Shown here piece after piece: positions 1 to 7,102 of a stretch of DNA of 10,082 bases. Each line of letters begins with the position of its first letter. Position 1 is the first letter of the stretch. The translations under genes were made by a program, and so were the position numbers. The notes below the pieces were generated by a model. That model ran no database searches and was not told where the DNA came from. It was given only the letters and a program-made list of their open reading frames with translations. Origin of the DNA: CAZPZZ01 sp964591245 (GTDB lineage Bacteria; Acidobacteriota; Vicinamibacteria; Vicinamibacterales; UBA8438). The stretch is taken from assembly GCA_964591245.1 (NCBI GenBank), contig CAZPZZ010000149.1, positions 1-10,082 of the forward strand, written 5' to 3'.

Positions 1-333
1 TTTGATTTTCTCGCGGTAATGGAGCGCATGGCCGAGCAGGAAGCTGTGCAGCGAACGAAAGGCCAGCTCATCGACCTTCTTGAGAAGGAAGGCGAGGTCT
101 GGGCGACCTTTCTCGAGGGGTTGCCCGAGTCGTTTCTTGCGGAGTCCTTTGCGATGCCTCCCGGAGCGACACCAGCCGCGAAGAGTCGTTTCGAAATGCT
201 GCTGTCGGTCAAGGAGCATGAGATGCACCATCGGGGACAACTCATGTATCTCCAGCGGCTCTTGGGCCTTGTGCCACACCTGACTCGCGCCAGGGAAGAG
301 CAGATGGCGGCGATGTCGTCGTCGCAGACCTAG
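1..333 (+). CDS. DinB-family protein, C-terminal part (5' end outside window)
   Basis: The frame is open from base 1 to the TAG at 331-333, so this is the last 110 codons of a longer gene. The first ATG in view, at 19, is probably internal. The piece is helical and amphipathic. It carries the DinB-type signature KEHEMHHRGQL (about residues 71-81 of the visible part), where the spaced histidines of a DinB/YfiT four-helix bundle bind a divalent metal. The following 'YLQRLLGLVP' also fits the end of the family fold. DinB-like proteins include bacillithiol, mycothiol or glutathione transferases and many members of unknown substrate, so no reaction can be assigned. The product is likely cytoplasmic. 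The tail after the last helix (MAAMSSSQT) is low complexity. An SCP2-like gene follows on the same strand after 95 bp. Confidence 0.85.
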   Translation, partial: FDFLAVMERMAEQEAVQRTKGQLIDLLEKEGEVWATFLEGLPESFLAESFAMPPGATPAAKSRFEMLLSVKEHEMHHRGQLMYLQRLLGLVPHLTRAREEQMAAMSSSQT

Positions 334-428
334 ACAGTCCAAGCCGGTCGTTGGGATGGCTGGAAGGCAGGAATCAGTTTCCATGTTGGTTCGCCGGATT
401 GCGATCCACGGAAAGGCGTTTTAACTGG

Positions 429-761
429 ATGAGTGAGCTTACGGTCACTGACGTTTTCACGAAGCAGATTCCCTCCCGTCTTGCGGAGGAGCCGGACCTG
501 GTTCGTCGGATTGACGGTTCCTATCAGTTTCGCCTGACCGGCGACGGTGGAGGCGACTGGCTGGTCGATCTGACCCGGGAGTCGGATCATTGCCTTCAGG
601 CGACGGTCGACGATGCCGGTGTGACAATTACCATGTCGGTCCCGGATTTCCTCGGTCTTGTCCAAGGCCGACTGAATGGTCGAATGGCCTTCATGCAGGG
701 CAAGCTGAAAGTCGACGGAGATTTCTCACTCGCAATGAAGCTTCAGGAACTCCTCGGTTAA
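429..761 (+). CDS. SCP2 sterol-carrier-domain protein
   Basis: This small protein of 110 residues is a complete single SCP2 domain. The N-terminal helix (SELTVTDVFTKQIPSRLAEE) is followed by strands 'GSYQFRLTG' (30-38) and 'GDWLVDLT' (42-49). The family hallmark lies at the end: 'MSVPDFLGLVQGRLNGRMAFMQGKLKVDGD' spans about residues 69-98, with the usual AFMQGKLKVxGD core. SCP2 domains form a hydrophobic tunnel that binds lipids, fatty acids or acyl-CoA; the ligand here is unknown and no enzyme domain is attached. I start at the ATG at 429, because the family domain begins there and a GGAAAGG purine stretch lies at 410-416. An upstream ATG at 351 would add 26 residues unlike the family. The gene ends 93 bp from the convergent RidA-family gene. 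Confidence 0.88.
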   Translation: MSELTVTDVFTKQIPSRLAEEPDLVRRIDGSYQFRLTGDGGGDWLVDLTRESDHCLQATVDDAGVTITMSVPDFLGLVQGRLNGRMAFMQGKLKVDGDFSLAMKLQELLG

Positions 762-854
762 CGGAGCAGCCACAGAACGCCGCGTTCCGTTGTTTAGCGG
801 AAGATCGAGCGTGCGTAGAGACACCTATCGCGCGTCGCAACGTCCTTCTCCGAT

Positions 855-1316
855 TCAGTCGATCAGGAAAACCCCTTCGATTTCAACCGAGACGTTGGAT
901 GGAAGGGAGTGCACGCCCACGGCGCTACGAACGCCCATCCCCAGGTCTGGTCCCCAGAGGTCGCGAAACAATTCGCTGCTGCCGTTGATGACCTGAGGGT
1001 GCCGAGTGAAATCGGCGGTGCAGTTCACCATGCCGAAAAGCTTCACGACCCTTGTGATTCGATCTAGCGAACCGAGTGCGTGCTTGGCTGTGGCCAGGAC
1101 GCAGAGAGCGGCTTGTCGCGCAGCCGCGTGTCCGCCCTCGAGGTCGACTTCCTCGCCCACCCGTCCAGTCATCAAGGACCCGTCGGAGCGCCGCGGAAGG
1201 TGCCCTGAGAAATAAGCGTACGTGCCAACTTCCAATAGGGACTGATAGACACCACCCGGTCGAGGAGGGGGTGGCAGCGAGCACTTCAGTTCGACGAGTT
1301 TGGCTTCGATTGTCAT
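855..1316 (-). CDS. RidA/YjgF/YER057c/UK114-family protein
   Basis: The 153-residue protein covers one RidA fold, in the longer (about 150 aa) branch of the family. The C-terminal signature is clear: 'GMGVRSAVGVHSLPSNVSVE' (127-145). Arg130 and Glu145 align with the catalytic Arg105 and Glu120 of E. coli RidA, so imine/enamine deaminase chemistry is possible. Other parts seen are 'GTYAYFSGHLP' (31-41) and a helix 'AAARQAALCVLATAKHALGSLDR'. RidA proteins are usually cytoplasmic trimers that hydrolyse reactive enamines formed by PLP enzymes; the family also has members of unknown function, and I cannot choose. The start at 1316 gives the proper family N-terminus. The frame stays open to 1580, but that extension is proline- and arginine-rich with no family similarity. 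No strong Shine-Dalgarno sequence is visible upstream. Confidence 0.88.
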   Translation of the reverse strand: MTIEAKLVELKCSLPPPPRPGGVYQSLLEVGTYAYFSGHLPRRSDGSLMTGRVGEEVDLEGGHAAARQAALCVLATAKHALGSLDRITRVVKLFGMVNCTADFTRHPQVINGSSELFRDLWGPDLGMGVRSAVGVHSLPSNVSVEIEGVFLID

Positions 1317-1691
1317 GGTCAGTCCATTGGCGTGGTCAGTGTCTACTTGAGGGGCAGAGTTAGGACAACCGTTAACCCGAAAGGTCTGGGCAGGAGGCCC
1401 AGAGCAGCAGCCCACTGCCGGTGCTTCCGTTCTCTCGAATGCCTCTGGCAGGAGCAGGTGTCCGCTGGCAACGCAGGTTGTGCGGCAGGGAACGTGTAGC
1501 CATCCGGCGGTGCGGATGGGGCCTCGTGTTGGGGGGCCGTGATTCCGTGAGGATTGCCGGGGTGGACATGTGCTGGACACCGAAGCCAGCGTCGACGCTG
1601 CCGGTGCCTGCCATCCGTATGGACCCCAGGCACGTGGGATGCGCTGGTCTCTCGTGTCGAGAGACCAGCGCCGGACCGCACGTGTGGTGGG
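1317..1691. other. Intergenic stretch without a recognisable gene
   Basis: These 375 bp lie between the start of the RidA-family gene and the stop of the VOC/PDLQG fusion gene, both on the minus strand. Several open frames cross it, but their products are Arg/Pro/Cys-rich, unlike any family I know, and read like shadows of high GC. Besides the 14-bp hairpin at 1641-1671 there is a smaller one, CCATCCG (1500-1506) with CGGATGG (1513-1519). The RidA promoter should lie in the low-coordinate part, but I see no convincing -35/-10 pair. Confidence 0.6.
1641..1671. terminator. Perfect 14-bp hairpin downstream of the fusion gene
   Basis: GCGCTGGTCTCTCG at 1641-1654 and its exact reverse complement at 1658-1671 are separated by only three bases (TGT). 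The hairpin begins 20 bp beyond the stop codon of the minus-strand fusion gene, where a transcription terminator is expected. No T-run follows on either strand, so a classical intrinsic terminator is not proven. It could instead stabilise the 3' end of the mRNA or be a protein-binding palindrome. Confidence 0.55.
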
Positions 1692-3583
1692 TTATTGCTC
1701 CTGCTGCTGGGAGGCTTCGGCGTCGCGTGCACGGGCACCACTCAAGATGTTGGTCATCCCGTAGTTGCCTTCGTGGCAGGAGTATTCGACGAGTTCGTAC
1801 TGGCCGTCGTCCAGATCCCACCGGAACATGCCCGTCCACGGACGGGTCCATACCGTCGAGTCGTCGAGGGTGAATCGGTATTCGAGCGTCACGGGGCTAA
1901 TCCGCGTATAGCGCTCGGTTAGCGTGAGATTCTCACTGGAGCCACGGAACGAGGCGCCACCATTGAAGTTTGTGGTTTCGACCACGAGTGTGTTTCCGTC
2001 CCAGCGGCCACGGGCGTTGCCTTGATAGGACGTTATGTCTTCTCCGAGCTCAGGATAGGGGGTGGTCGGAACCATCCGTGGCTCGTGAATCATTTCTCGC
2101 ATGATCGAGACAAAGCCCGGGCCTTGCACGATCTGNNNNNNNNNNNNNNNNNNNNNNNNNNNNNNNNNNNNNNNNNNNNNNNNNNNNNNNNNNNNNNNNN
2201 NNNNNNNNNNNNNNNNNNNNNNNNNNNNNNNNNNNGCTCGTGAATCATTTCTCGCATGATCGAGACAAAGCCCGGGCCTTGCACGATCTGGAGGCCGTTG
2301 TTGTAACCGCCGGGGGTCGGTATGAGCCCTCTGGTGATGCAGCGGACCCACGTCGAGAGGTCTTCCGGACCGGCTGGGGTGACTGATCGCCGCGGTGCCC
2401 GTTCGTCGCCAGCGAGGGCGGGGGCGCGTTCGGCGGCCACGCGCGCAGGCAGCCGCCCGTCAGGAGGAGCGATGACCATTGCTGCTTGAGTGGAAACGGC
2501 CGATCCATATTCCAGTGTTGTGTCGCGCCACTCGCGTTCGTAGCCCCAGATGCCGCCGAGTAGCCGTCCTTCGTGACGGGCGATTGCTTCTTCGGCGGTG
2601 ACTTCCTCGTCGGCGTCAACGCCTTCTGGGCGCTCGAATGGGATACCTACCGCCGAACTGCTCGTCCAGATTCCCTGTAGGTCCGGTTCACCCCAGGGGG
2701 TGTGTGGGGCATCGTAGGGCGCGAGTGTATCGGCCGTCAGAATCGTGGAGCCGATGTCAGACTCGATGCCTGCGAAGCCCGATTCCACGACGGCTACCCG
2801 CACGTTGTCTGGACCGAAAAGGAACGCACGTTGGGCAGAGGTGCGGGCTCCCTCGGGTACGGTCGGTTCCTGCTCGAAGCGCACATCTTGCCGGCGGAAC
2901 TCGACCGCCGCGCTGTCGAGGTCATCCACGACAAAGGCAATGTGGTCGATCGCGCGCTCCACAGTGCGGCCAGGAATGCCTTCGGCGTTTTGGGAGACGA
3001 GGAACCAGACATCACCGAAGCGCAATCCGTCCAGTTGGTCCTTCAGGCGGGCCGGGGTGCCACCCATGACGTCGCGATACCAGGCCAGGGTTTCGTCGGG
3101 GTTGACGGCGCTGAGGTGTACTTGGTGAAAACCGAGGATATCAGGATCCTCCACGAGTTCAATACGCGTGCCCCAGGGATCGAAGATATAGGCCTGTTTG
3201 AAGAGGCCCGGCACGTCGCGCCAGGTCGAGCCATCATCGTTCCGTTGGAGACGGACTCCAGAGCCTCGGACGCCGACCGATTCGAGCTCAGCCATACGTG
3301 CGGGCAGATCCGCCACAGAGAATCCGATGTGGTCGACGCCGGTTCCCTGGCTGCTGCCCGTGGTGGTTTGGGGCACGAAGACGACCTCGACTCCATAGCA
3401 ATCCGCGGCGTCGTTGCGGTCGGTAAGGGGTTCGCAGCCCATGTGCCGGGTATACCAGTCGACAGCCTGCAAGGGACTCGGCGAGGTGATATGGACGCTA
3501 TGGTAATCGGCCGCGGTGACGAGGCTGGGCGCAGCCAGCGTGCCTGAGGCGAGAATTGCAAGAAGGACTCGGTTCCGGATCAT
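1692..3583 (-). CDS. Exported fusion: two VOC (glyoxalase-fold) domains + PDLQG-W domain (split by assembly gap)
   Basis: The start ATG at 3583 has a strong GGAGG five bases upstream (3589-3593). It opens a signal peptide (MIRNRVLLAILASGTLAAPSL, cleavage near residue 24). VOC domain 1 covers about 26-147 with candidate metal ligands His31, His85 and Glu142. VOC domain 2 covers about 151-269; His156 and His214 are kept, but the Glu position reads Ala264. A PDLQG-W domain runs from about 288 to 578 (TPWGEPDLQGIW, GRWDGNTLVVETTNFNG, CHEGNYG). Its function is not known to me. The reading frame is interrupted at 2136-2235 by 100 Ns with the same 55 bp on both sides. Removing one copy and the Ns (155 bases) rejoins the frames and gives 578 residues ending at the TAA at 1692-1694. 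Most relatives I know of have these parts as separate genes. The product is probably periplasmic or secreted. It is divergent from the metallo-hydrolase gene, 193 bp away. Confidence 0.85.
2081..2290. repeat. Identical 55-bp ends flanking the 100-N gap (assembly artefact)
   Basis: Bases 2081-2135 (GCTCGTGAATCATTTCTCGC... to GATCTG) are repeated without a mismatch at 2236-2290, immediately either side of exactly 100 Ns. Two contigs ending on one shared 55-mer and joined by a default-size gap would give this picture. The true sequence most likely contains the 55 bp once and lacks the Ns: that edit restores the coding frame, and the resulting protein aligns without a gap to its paralogue. Confidence 0.85.
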
Positions 3584-3588
3584 GGTTT

Positions 3589-3593
3589 CCTCC
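3589..3593 (-). promoter_or_regulatory. Ribosome binding site fixing the fusion-gene start
   Basis: On the minus strand GGAGG sits five bases before the ATG at 3583. It selects this start, and with it the signal peptide, over the ATG at 3814 in the same open frame, whose 77 extra residues are highly charged and family-unlike. Confidence 0.75.
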
Positions 3594-3619
3594 GTCGCGT
3601 CATGCGAACAGTCACCCCA

Positions 3620-3625
3620 ATTATA
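3620..3625 (-). promoter_or_regulatory. Possible -10 box (TATAAT) for the fusion gene
   Basis: Read on the minus strand, 3625-3620 is a perfect TATAAT, placing a transcription start roughly 30 bases before the ATG at 3583. The hexamer 17-18 bp upstream is a poor -35, so this rests on the -10 alone. It lies in the 193-bp region shared with the divergent metallo-hydrolase gene. Confidence 0.35.
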
Positions 3626-3760
3626 GCCGCCGTGGCCTGCCTTCGGGAGTCTGCGCGGAATGTTCTTCCGTTGCCGACGGTACCGGCGTTTGGTGGTTGC
3701 ACTTCTGCGTGGATCTGTCACACACTCCGTGGTGTTTCCGGTTGTCACGACGTTGCGATG

Positions 3761-3767
3761 AGGAGGG
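3761..3767 (+). promoter_or_regulatory. Ribosome binding site of the original metallo-hydrolase start
   Basis: AGGAGGG lies nine bases before the ATG at 3777. This supports 3777 as the ancestral start of the MBL-fold gene, even though that frame meets a TGA five codons later. Confidence 0.55.
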
Positions 3768-3776
3768 ATGAAGTCT

Positions 3777-3992
3777 ATGCGGTTGGGCGCTTGAGGGTTC
3801 ATTACGATTGGCACGCTCTGCTGGACGTTTCAGGCCGTAGCGGCGGCCCAGCTTTCAGGGGCGCGGGACTTCGATGCCGAGATTGAGGTCGCGCTCCGTG
3901 CAGCCAAGACGGCGGCCGGATTCGAGTTTCTGGGAACGCTGTCTCGTCTCTGCCTGCTGCCGGCAAGCGGGGGAGTCAATACCAGCGACAGG
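3777..3992 (+). pseudogene. Broken 5' end of the MBL-fold gene (in-frame TGA in the signal peptide)
   Basis: ATG at 3777, behind a good Shine-Dalgarno sequence, reads MRLGA, then TGA (3792-3794). It continues in the same frame as GFITIGTLCWTFQAVAAAQ: together a convincing signal peptide with an Ala-rich cleavage site. The mature N-terminus then runs on without further stops (ARDFDAEIEVAL..., AAGFEFLGTLSRLCLLP) into the MBL domain. There is no ATG, GTG or TTG in this frame between the TGA and the GTG at 3993. One base change (for example TGG or CGA for TGA) restores an intact exported enzyme. The cause may be a sequencing or assembly error or a real nonsense mutation. Confidence 0.7.
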
Positions 3993-4820
3993 GTGCCACG
4001 CTATGTAAGTGACCCGTCGACGCGGCCACGCCGCGAGTACTGGTACGCCGAGCCCGCCCGGGTATTCGACAACCTATTCTTTGTCGGCGGGAGAGTTCAC
4101 ACGTCGTGGGCGCTCGTTACAAGCGAGGGAATCATCATTATCGACACGATCTACCCGTACAACTCCGAGGAACTGATCGTGGGAGGACTCGAGCGTCTAG
4201 GACTTGATCCTCACGATATCCGGTACGTGGTGATCTCCCACGCGCACGGTGACCATATCGGAGGGGCGCAGATGCTGCAGGAGCGCTACGGAGCAGAGGT
4301 GGTCATGGGGGGCGCGGATTGGGAGTTGGTTGAGACCTACCCGAATCGATACGCGTCAATGGCCCCGACCCGCGAGATTGTGGCGACCGATGGGATGGAA
4401 TTGACACTCGGGGAAACGACGCTCACCGTGTGGGAGACTCCAGGGCATACACCGGGAACGCTGTCCTATACCTTCCCCGTCTTCGACGAGGGACGGAGGG
4501 TACATGTTGCGTACTCGGGCGGTACGGCCTTTAACTTTGTCAACGATTCCCCGGAGCCGGGAATTGAAAACTTTCAGATCTATATCGAATCTCAGCAGCA
4601 TATCGCCGCAGAGGCGGCAGCCATTGGAGCGACGGTTCTCCTGTCGAACCATTCGGAATTCGACAACGCGGTCAGTCGGAATCGTATGCTTGCGGGGCGA
4701 GGTGATGGACCCCATCCTTACGTGATCGGTGAGGAGTGGGTGCAGCGGTATTTCCAAGTTATGGAAGGATGTGCCAGGGCGGCGCAACTTCGGCTGGAAG
4801 CGCGCGCCGCGATACGCTGA
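3993..4820 (+). CDS. MBL-fold metallo-hydrolase, subclass B3-like
   Basis: The catalytic domain of a metallo-beta-lactamase-fold hydrolase. The zinc motif HAHGDH (His83, His85, Asp87, His88 counted from the GTG at 3993) is followed by His152 in GHTPGT and His220 in LLSNHSEFD. This gives the six ligands of a two-zinc site. The usual bridging Asp after the third strand is absent (AYSGGTAFN), as in subclass B3 lactamases. The fold serves many reactions (lactam, lactone, thioester or phosphoester hydrolysis), so resistance should not be assumed. GTG 3993 is only the first usable start after the in-frame TGA. Homologous-looking sequence and a signal peptide reach back to 3777, so the native product is probably 347 residues and exported. 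It ends 57 bp before the co-directional PDLQG-W gene. Confidence 0.85.
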   Translation: MPRYVSDPSTRPRREYWYAEPARVFDNLFFVGGRVHTSWALVTSEGIIIIDTIYPYNSEELIVGGLERLGLDPHDIRYVVISHAHGDHIGGAQMLQERYGAEVVMGGADWELVETYPNRYASMAPTREIVATDGMELTLGETTLTVWETPGHTPGTLSYTFPVFDEGRRVHVAYSGGTAFNFVNDSPEPGIENFQIYIESQQHIAAEAAAIGATVLLSNHSEFDNAVSRNRMLAGRGDGPHPYVIGEEWVQRYFQVMEGCARAAQLRLEARAAIR

Positions 4821-4865
4821 CGGGAGCGGTTGAATTCATGAAGTCCGATGGTCATGCCGGTGAAA

Positions 4866-4872
4866 GGAAGGG
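4866..4872 (+). promoter_or_regulatory. Ribosome binding site choosing the start at 4878
   Basis: GGAAGGG ends five bases before the ATG at 4878. In-frame ATGs at 4848 and 4854 have no comparable motif and would put ten extra residues before the signal peptide. Confidence 0.6.
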
Positions 4873-4877
4873 TCTCC

Positions 4878-5897
4878 ATGTTGAATCGAGGGGTTAACTG
4901 CCTTGGTGTTCTGAGTACGCTGATCGCACTGTCGACATCGGGGCCGGTACTTGCACAGGATGTCGCCGGGGAAACAGGTGGAGACGAGGCCTCCTATACC
5001 GCGCCACGGACGTCGTATGGCCAGCCGGACCTGCAGGGGTTTTGGAACCATCAGACCTATACCCCCCTGGAACGTCCCGATGGTGTGACGGGCGAATTTT
5101 ATTCGCTTGACGAGGTGATGGCGCTCGAGGAGTCGCGTGCGCGAGGCGAAGCCCAGCAAACCGTTCCTGGTACGGTGGCCGACGTGCACTATGACAACAG
5201 TCAATTCATGCTCGATCGCAGTCAGACTGGCTTCGCGCGTAACTTACGCACGTCTCTCATTGTGGACCCGCTCGATGGAAAGATTCCTCCGGTGAACGCA
5301 GAGGGGCGAGAACGCATCGCGGCTCGCGCGGCGGCGCGTGCGGCAATGGGGGGCAAATACGACCGCGCCGAGAACAATGATCTTGATGACCGCTGCCTCA
5401 TGAGAAATGCCGGGCCGCCCACTTTGAATGCGAATTACAACAGCAATCAACACATTGTCCAGGGGCCGGGATGGGTGATGTTTCTCGTTGAGGAGTCTCA
5501 TGACGCGAGGATCATCTCTCTAGATGGGCGCGAGCAGCCCCCCGATGCGCTTCGCCAATGGATGGGGGTGTCTCGTGGCCACTGGGACGGGGATACGTTG
5601 GTGGTCGAGACAACCAACTTCAATGGGAAGAATCCATTCCGGGGACAATCCAGCAAGCAGTTACGGGTGGTTGAGCGGTTTACGCGGGTTGCCGACGACC
5701 GGCTTCTGTACAGATTCACGGTGGAGGACGAGGCGACGTGGAACCGGCCCTGGACAGCGGAAATGCCTATGTGGAAAAGTGTCGGCCCCCTGTTCGAGCA
5801 TGCCTGTCATGAAGGAAATTACGGGCTATACAACACCTTGGCCGGTGCCAGGTTCGAGGAGCAGCAAGCGGCCGAGAAGGCTACGCAGGAACGATAG
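4878..5897 (+). CDS. Exported PDLQG-W family protein of unknown function
   Basis: 339 residues with a signal peptide (MLNRGVNCLGVLSTLIALST...VLAQ, cleavage near 27). The domain opens with TSYGQPDLQGFW (45-56) and TPLERPDG (62-69). It carries a single conserved Cys in DDRCLMR (173), HIVQGPGWV (192-200), GHWDGDTLVVETTNFNG (234-250), WNRPWTAEMPMW (288-299) and HACHEGNYG (308-316). A short Arg/Ala helix lies at 144-157. It is a paralogue of the C-terminal half of the fusion gene at 1692-3583 and shares all these blocks except the RAARAAARAA helix. Relatives are common in acidobacterial and marine proteobacterial genomes and are usually left as hypothetical; I cannot name a reaction. The buried Trp, Asn and His/Glu motifs suggest ligand binding. 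It is likely co-transcribed with the MBL gene before it and the NHL gene after it. Confidence 0.85.
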   Translation: MLNRGVNCLGVLSTLIALSTSGPVLAQDVAGETGGDEASYTAPRTSYGQPDLQGFWNHQTYTPLERPDGVTGEFYSLDEVMALEESRARGEAQQTVPGTVADVHYDNSQFMLDRSQTGFARNLRTSLIVDPLDGKIPPVNAEGRERIAARAAARAAMGGKYDRAENNDLDDRCLMRNAGPPTLNANYNSNQHIVQGPGWVMFLVEESHDARIISLDGREQPPDALRQWMGVSRGHWDGDTLVVETTNFNGKNPFRGQSSKQLRVVERFTRVADDRLLYRFTVEDEATWNRPWTAEMPMWKSVGPLFEHACHEGNYGLYNTLAGARFEEQQAAEKATQER

Positions 5898-6011
5898 CGT
5901 TCGTAAGGGCAGCCGAGCCGCGAACTCGTGTACGGGTGTCAGGCGGACAACGCAAGGCAGAGCGCGGACCGGGACGGGATCGGATGCATTGGTGCATGTG
6001 GAGTGGACAGA

Positions 6012-6019
6012 GGGAGGAG
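6012..6019 (+). promoter_or_regulatory. Ribosome binding site of the NHL gene
   Basis: GGGAGGAG ends six bases before the ATG at 6026 and fixes that start. The frame is open to an ATG at 5936, but the 30 additional residues are charged and precede the signal peptide. Confidence 0.7.
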
Positions 6020-6025
6020 TTCTCG

Positions 6026-7102
6026 ATGAGGTCTGAAATACGTAGGGGCGTAACGGTGTTTGTGGCCTGGATGATAGTGGTGGGGGTGCCCGGCCTCGTG
6101 CTGGCTCAGCCGGTGTCTGCGCCGATGAATGAGCATCCGAATCCGTACACGACCGTCAACGATCACTTTGAGCTGCCGGAGGGGCGGACCTGGGGGTCGA
6201 CCAGTGCAGTCGGCATTGATCCGGACGGTGTTTCGATTTGGGTTGGGGAACGATGCGGCGCGAACAGCTGCGCCGAATCGGACCTGGACCCGATTTTAAA
6301 ATTCGACAAGGACGGCAATCTCGTTCAGAGCTTTGGCGCCGGAATGTTCATCTTTCCCCACGGATTCCATGTCGACAAGCAGGGAAACGTGTGGGTGACC
6401 GATGCGCAGGGACCAAGAGATCGGGGCGCGGCCTATGAGGGGAAAGGGCATGCGGTCTTCAAATTTAATGCAGACGGCGACTTGCTGATGACGCTCGGCC
6501 GACCGGGCGTCGCGGGCGATGGGTCCGGGCCACTGTTGAACGAGCCCAATGATGTCCTTGTTGCACCGAATGGAGACATCTTCGTGGCAGAAGGGCATAG
6601 CGGACAGGGAGCGAACGCGAGTTGGGATACGGTCGCTCGAGTGGTCAAATTCGACCGGCAAGGTAATTTCATCAAATCCTGGGGAGGGATCGGCACCGCA
6701 CCCGGTCAGTTCCGGACCCCCCACGGGTTGGCGATGGACTCGCGGGGGCGCCTCTTTGTTGCCGACCGGGGGAACGTGCGCATTCAGATCTTCGACCAAG
6801 ATGGGAATTTCATCGATCAGTGGCGCCAGTTCAGCCGCCTGAGTGGGATTTTCATTGACGAGAATGACAATCTGTATGGTGCGGATTCCGAGTCCAGTCC
6901 GACGTCAAATCCCGGTTGGGTTCGGGGCATTCGGGTGGGCAGTGCGGTGACTGGTCACGTACGGTATTTCATTCCAGATCCGGATCCCGTCCCACGCGGC
7001 ACCACGGCCGCGGAGGGCGTAGCTGTGGACGCCGCGGGGAATATCTACGGAGCGGAGGTGGGGCCGCGTCAGCTGGTCAAGTATGAGCGGACGGAGCAAT
7101 AG
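6026..7102 (+). CDS. Exported NHL-repeat beta-propeller, peptidyl-amidating-lyase-like
   Basis: 358 residues. The signal peptide is MRSEIRRGVTVFVAWMIVVG...VLAQ, cleaved near 28. At least five NHL/propeller strands follow, recognisable by 'D..GN/R(V/L)(W/F)V.D': 109-126 (FPHGFHVDKQGNVWVTD), 172-188 (NEPNDVLVAPNGDIFVA), 231-247 (TPHGLAMDSRGRLFVAD), 272-287 and 328-343 (AAEGVAVDAAGNIYGAE). This pattern matches bacterial proteins annotated as peptidyl-alpha-hydroxyglycine alpha-amidating lyase family. His112 and His233 fit two of the three zinc ligands of animal PAL. The third position appears to be Glu330, so the animal reaction cannot be assumed. No PHM-type monooxygenase is nearby. It sits 128 bp after the PDLQG-W gene and is closed by a terminator at 7111. 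Confidence 0.85.
   Translation: MRSEIRRGVTVFVAWMIVVGVPGLVLAQPVSAPMNEHPNPYTTVNDHFELPEGRTWGSTSAVGIDPDGVSIWVGERCGANSCAESDLDPILKFDKDGNLVQSFGAGMFIFPHGFHVDKQGNVWVTDAQGPRDRGAAYEGKGHAVFKFNADGDLLMTLGRPGVAGDGSGPLLNEPNDVLVAPNGDIFVAEGHSGQGANASWDTVARVVKFDRQGNFIKSWGGIGTAPGQFRTPHGLAMDSRGRLFVADRGNVRIQIFDQDGNFIDQWRQFSRLSGIFIDENDNLYGADSESSPTSNPGWVRGIRVGSAVTGHVRYFIPDPDPVPRGTTAAEGVAVDAAGNIYGAEVGPRQLVKYERTEQ

Noticed and set aside
770..790. Small inverted repeat GAACG-CCG-CGTTC between the convergent SCP2 and RidA genes
   Set aside because: Only a five-base stem with no T-run; too weak to call a terminator.
1317..1580. 88-residue N-terminal extension of the RidA-family frame
   Set aside because: Pro/Arg/Cys-rich and unlike the family; the RidA fold starts at the ATG at 1316.
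2136..2235. The N run as a real 100-bp gap or an insertion
   Set aside because: Round size, identical 55-bp flanks and a restored frame after collapsing point to a scaffolding artefact.
2702..3547. 281-residue open frame on the plus strand
   Set aside because: Antisense shadow of the two VOC domains, which have clear family motifs on the minus strand.
3792..3794. TGA read as selenocysteine
   Set aside because: It falls in a signal peptide, has no obvious SECIS-like hairpin just downstream, and zinc hydrolases have no use for Sec there.
3584..3814. Upstream extension of the fusion gene to the ATG at 3814
   Set aside because: It would put 77 charged residues before a good signal peptide, while GGAGG directly precedes the ATG at 3583.
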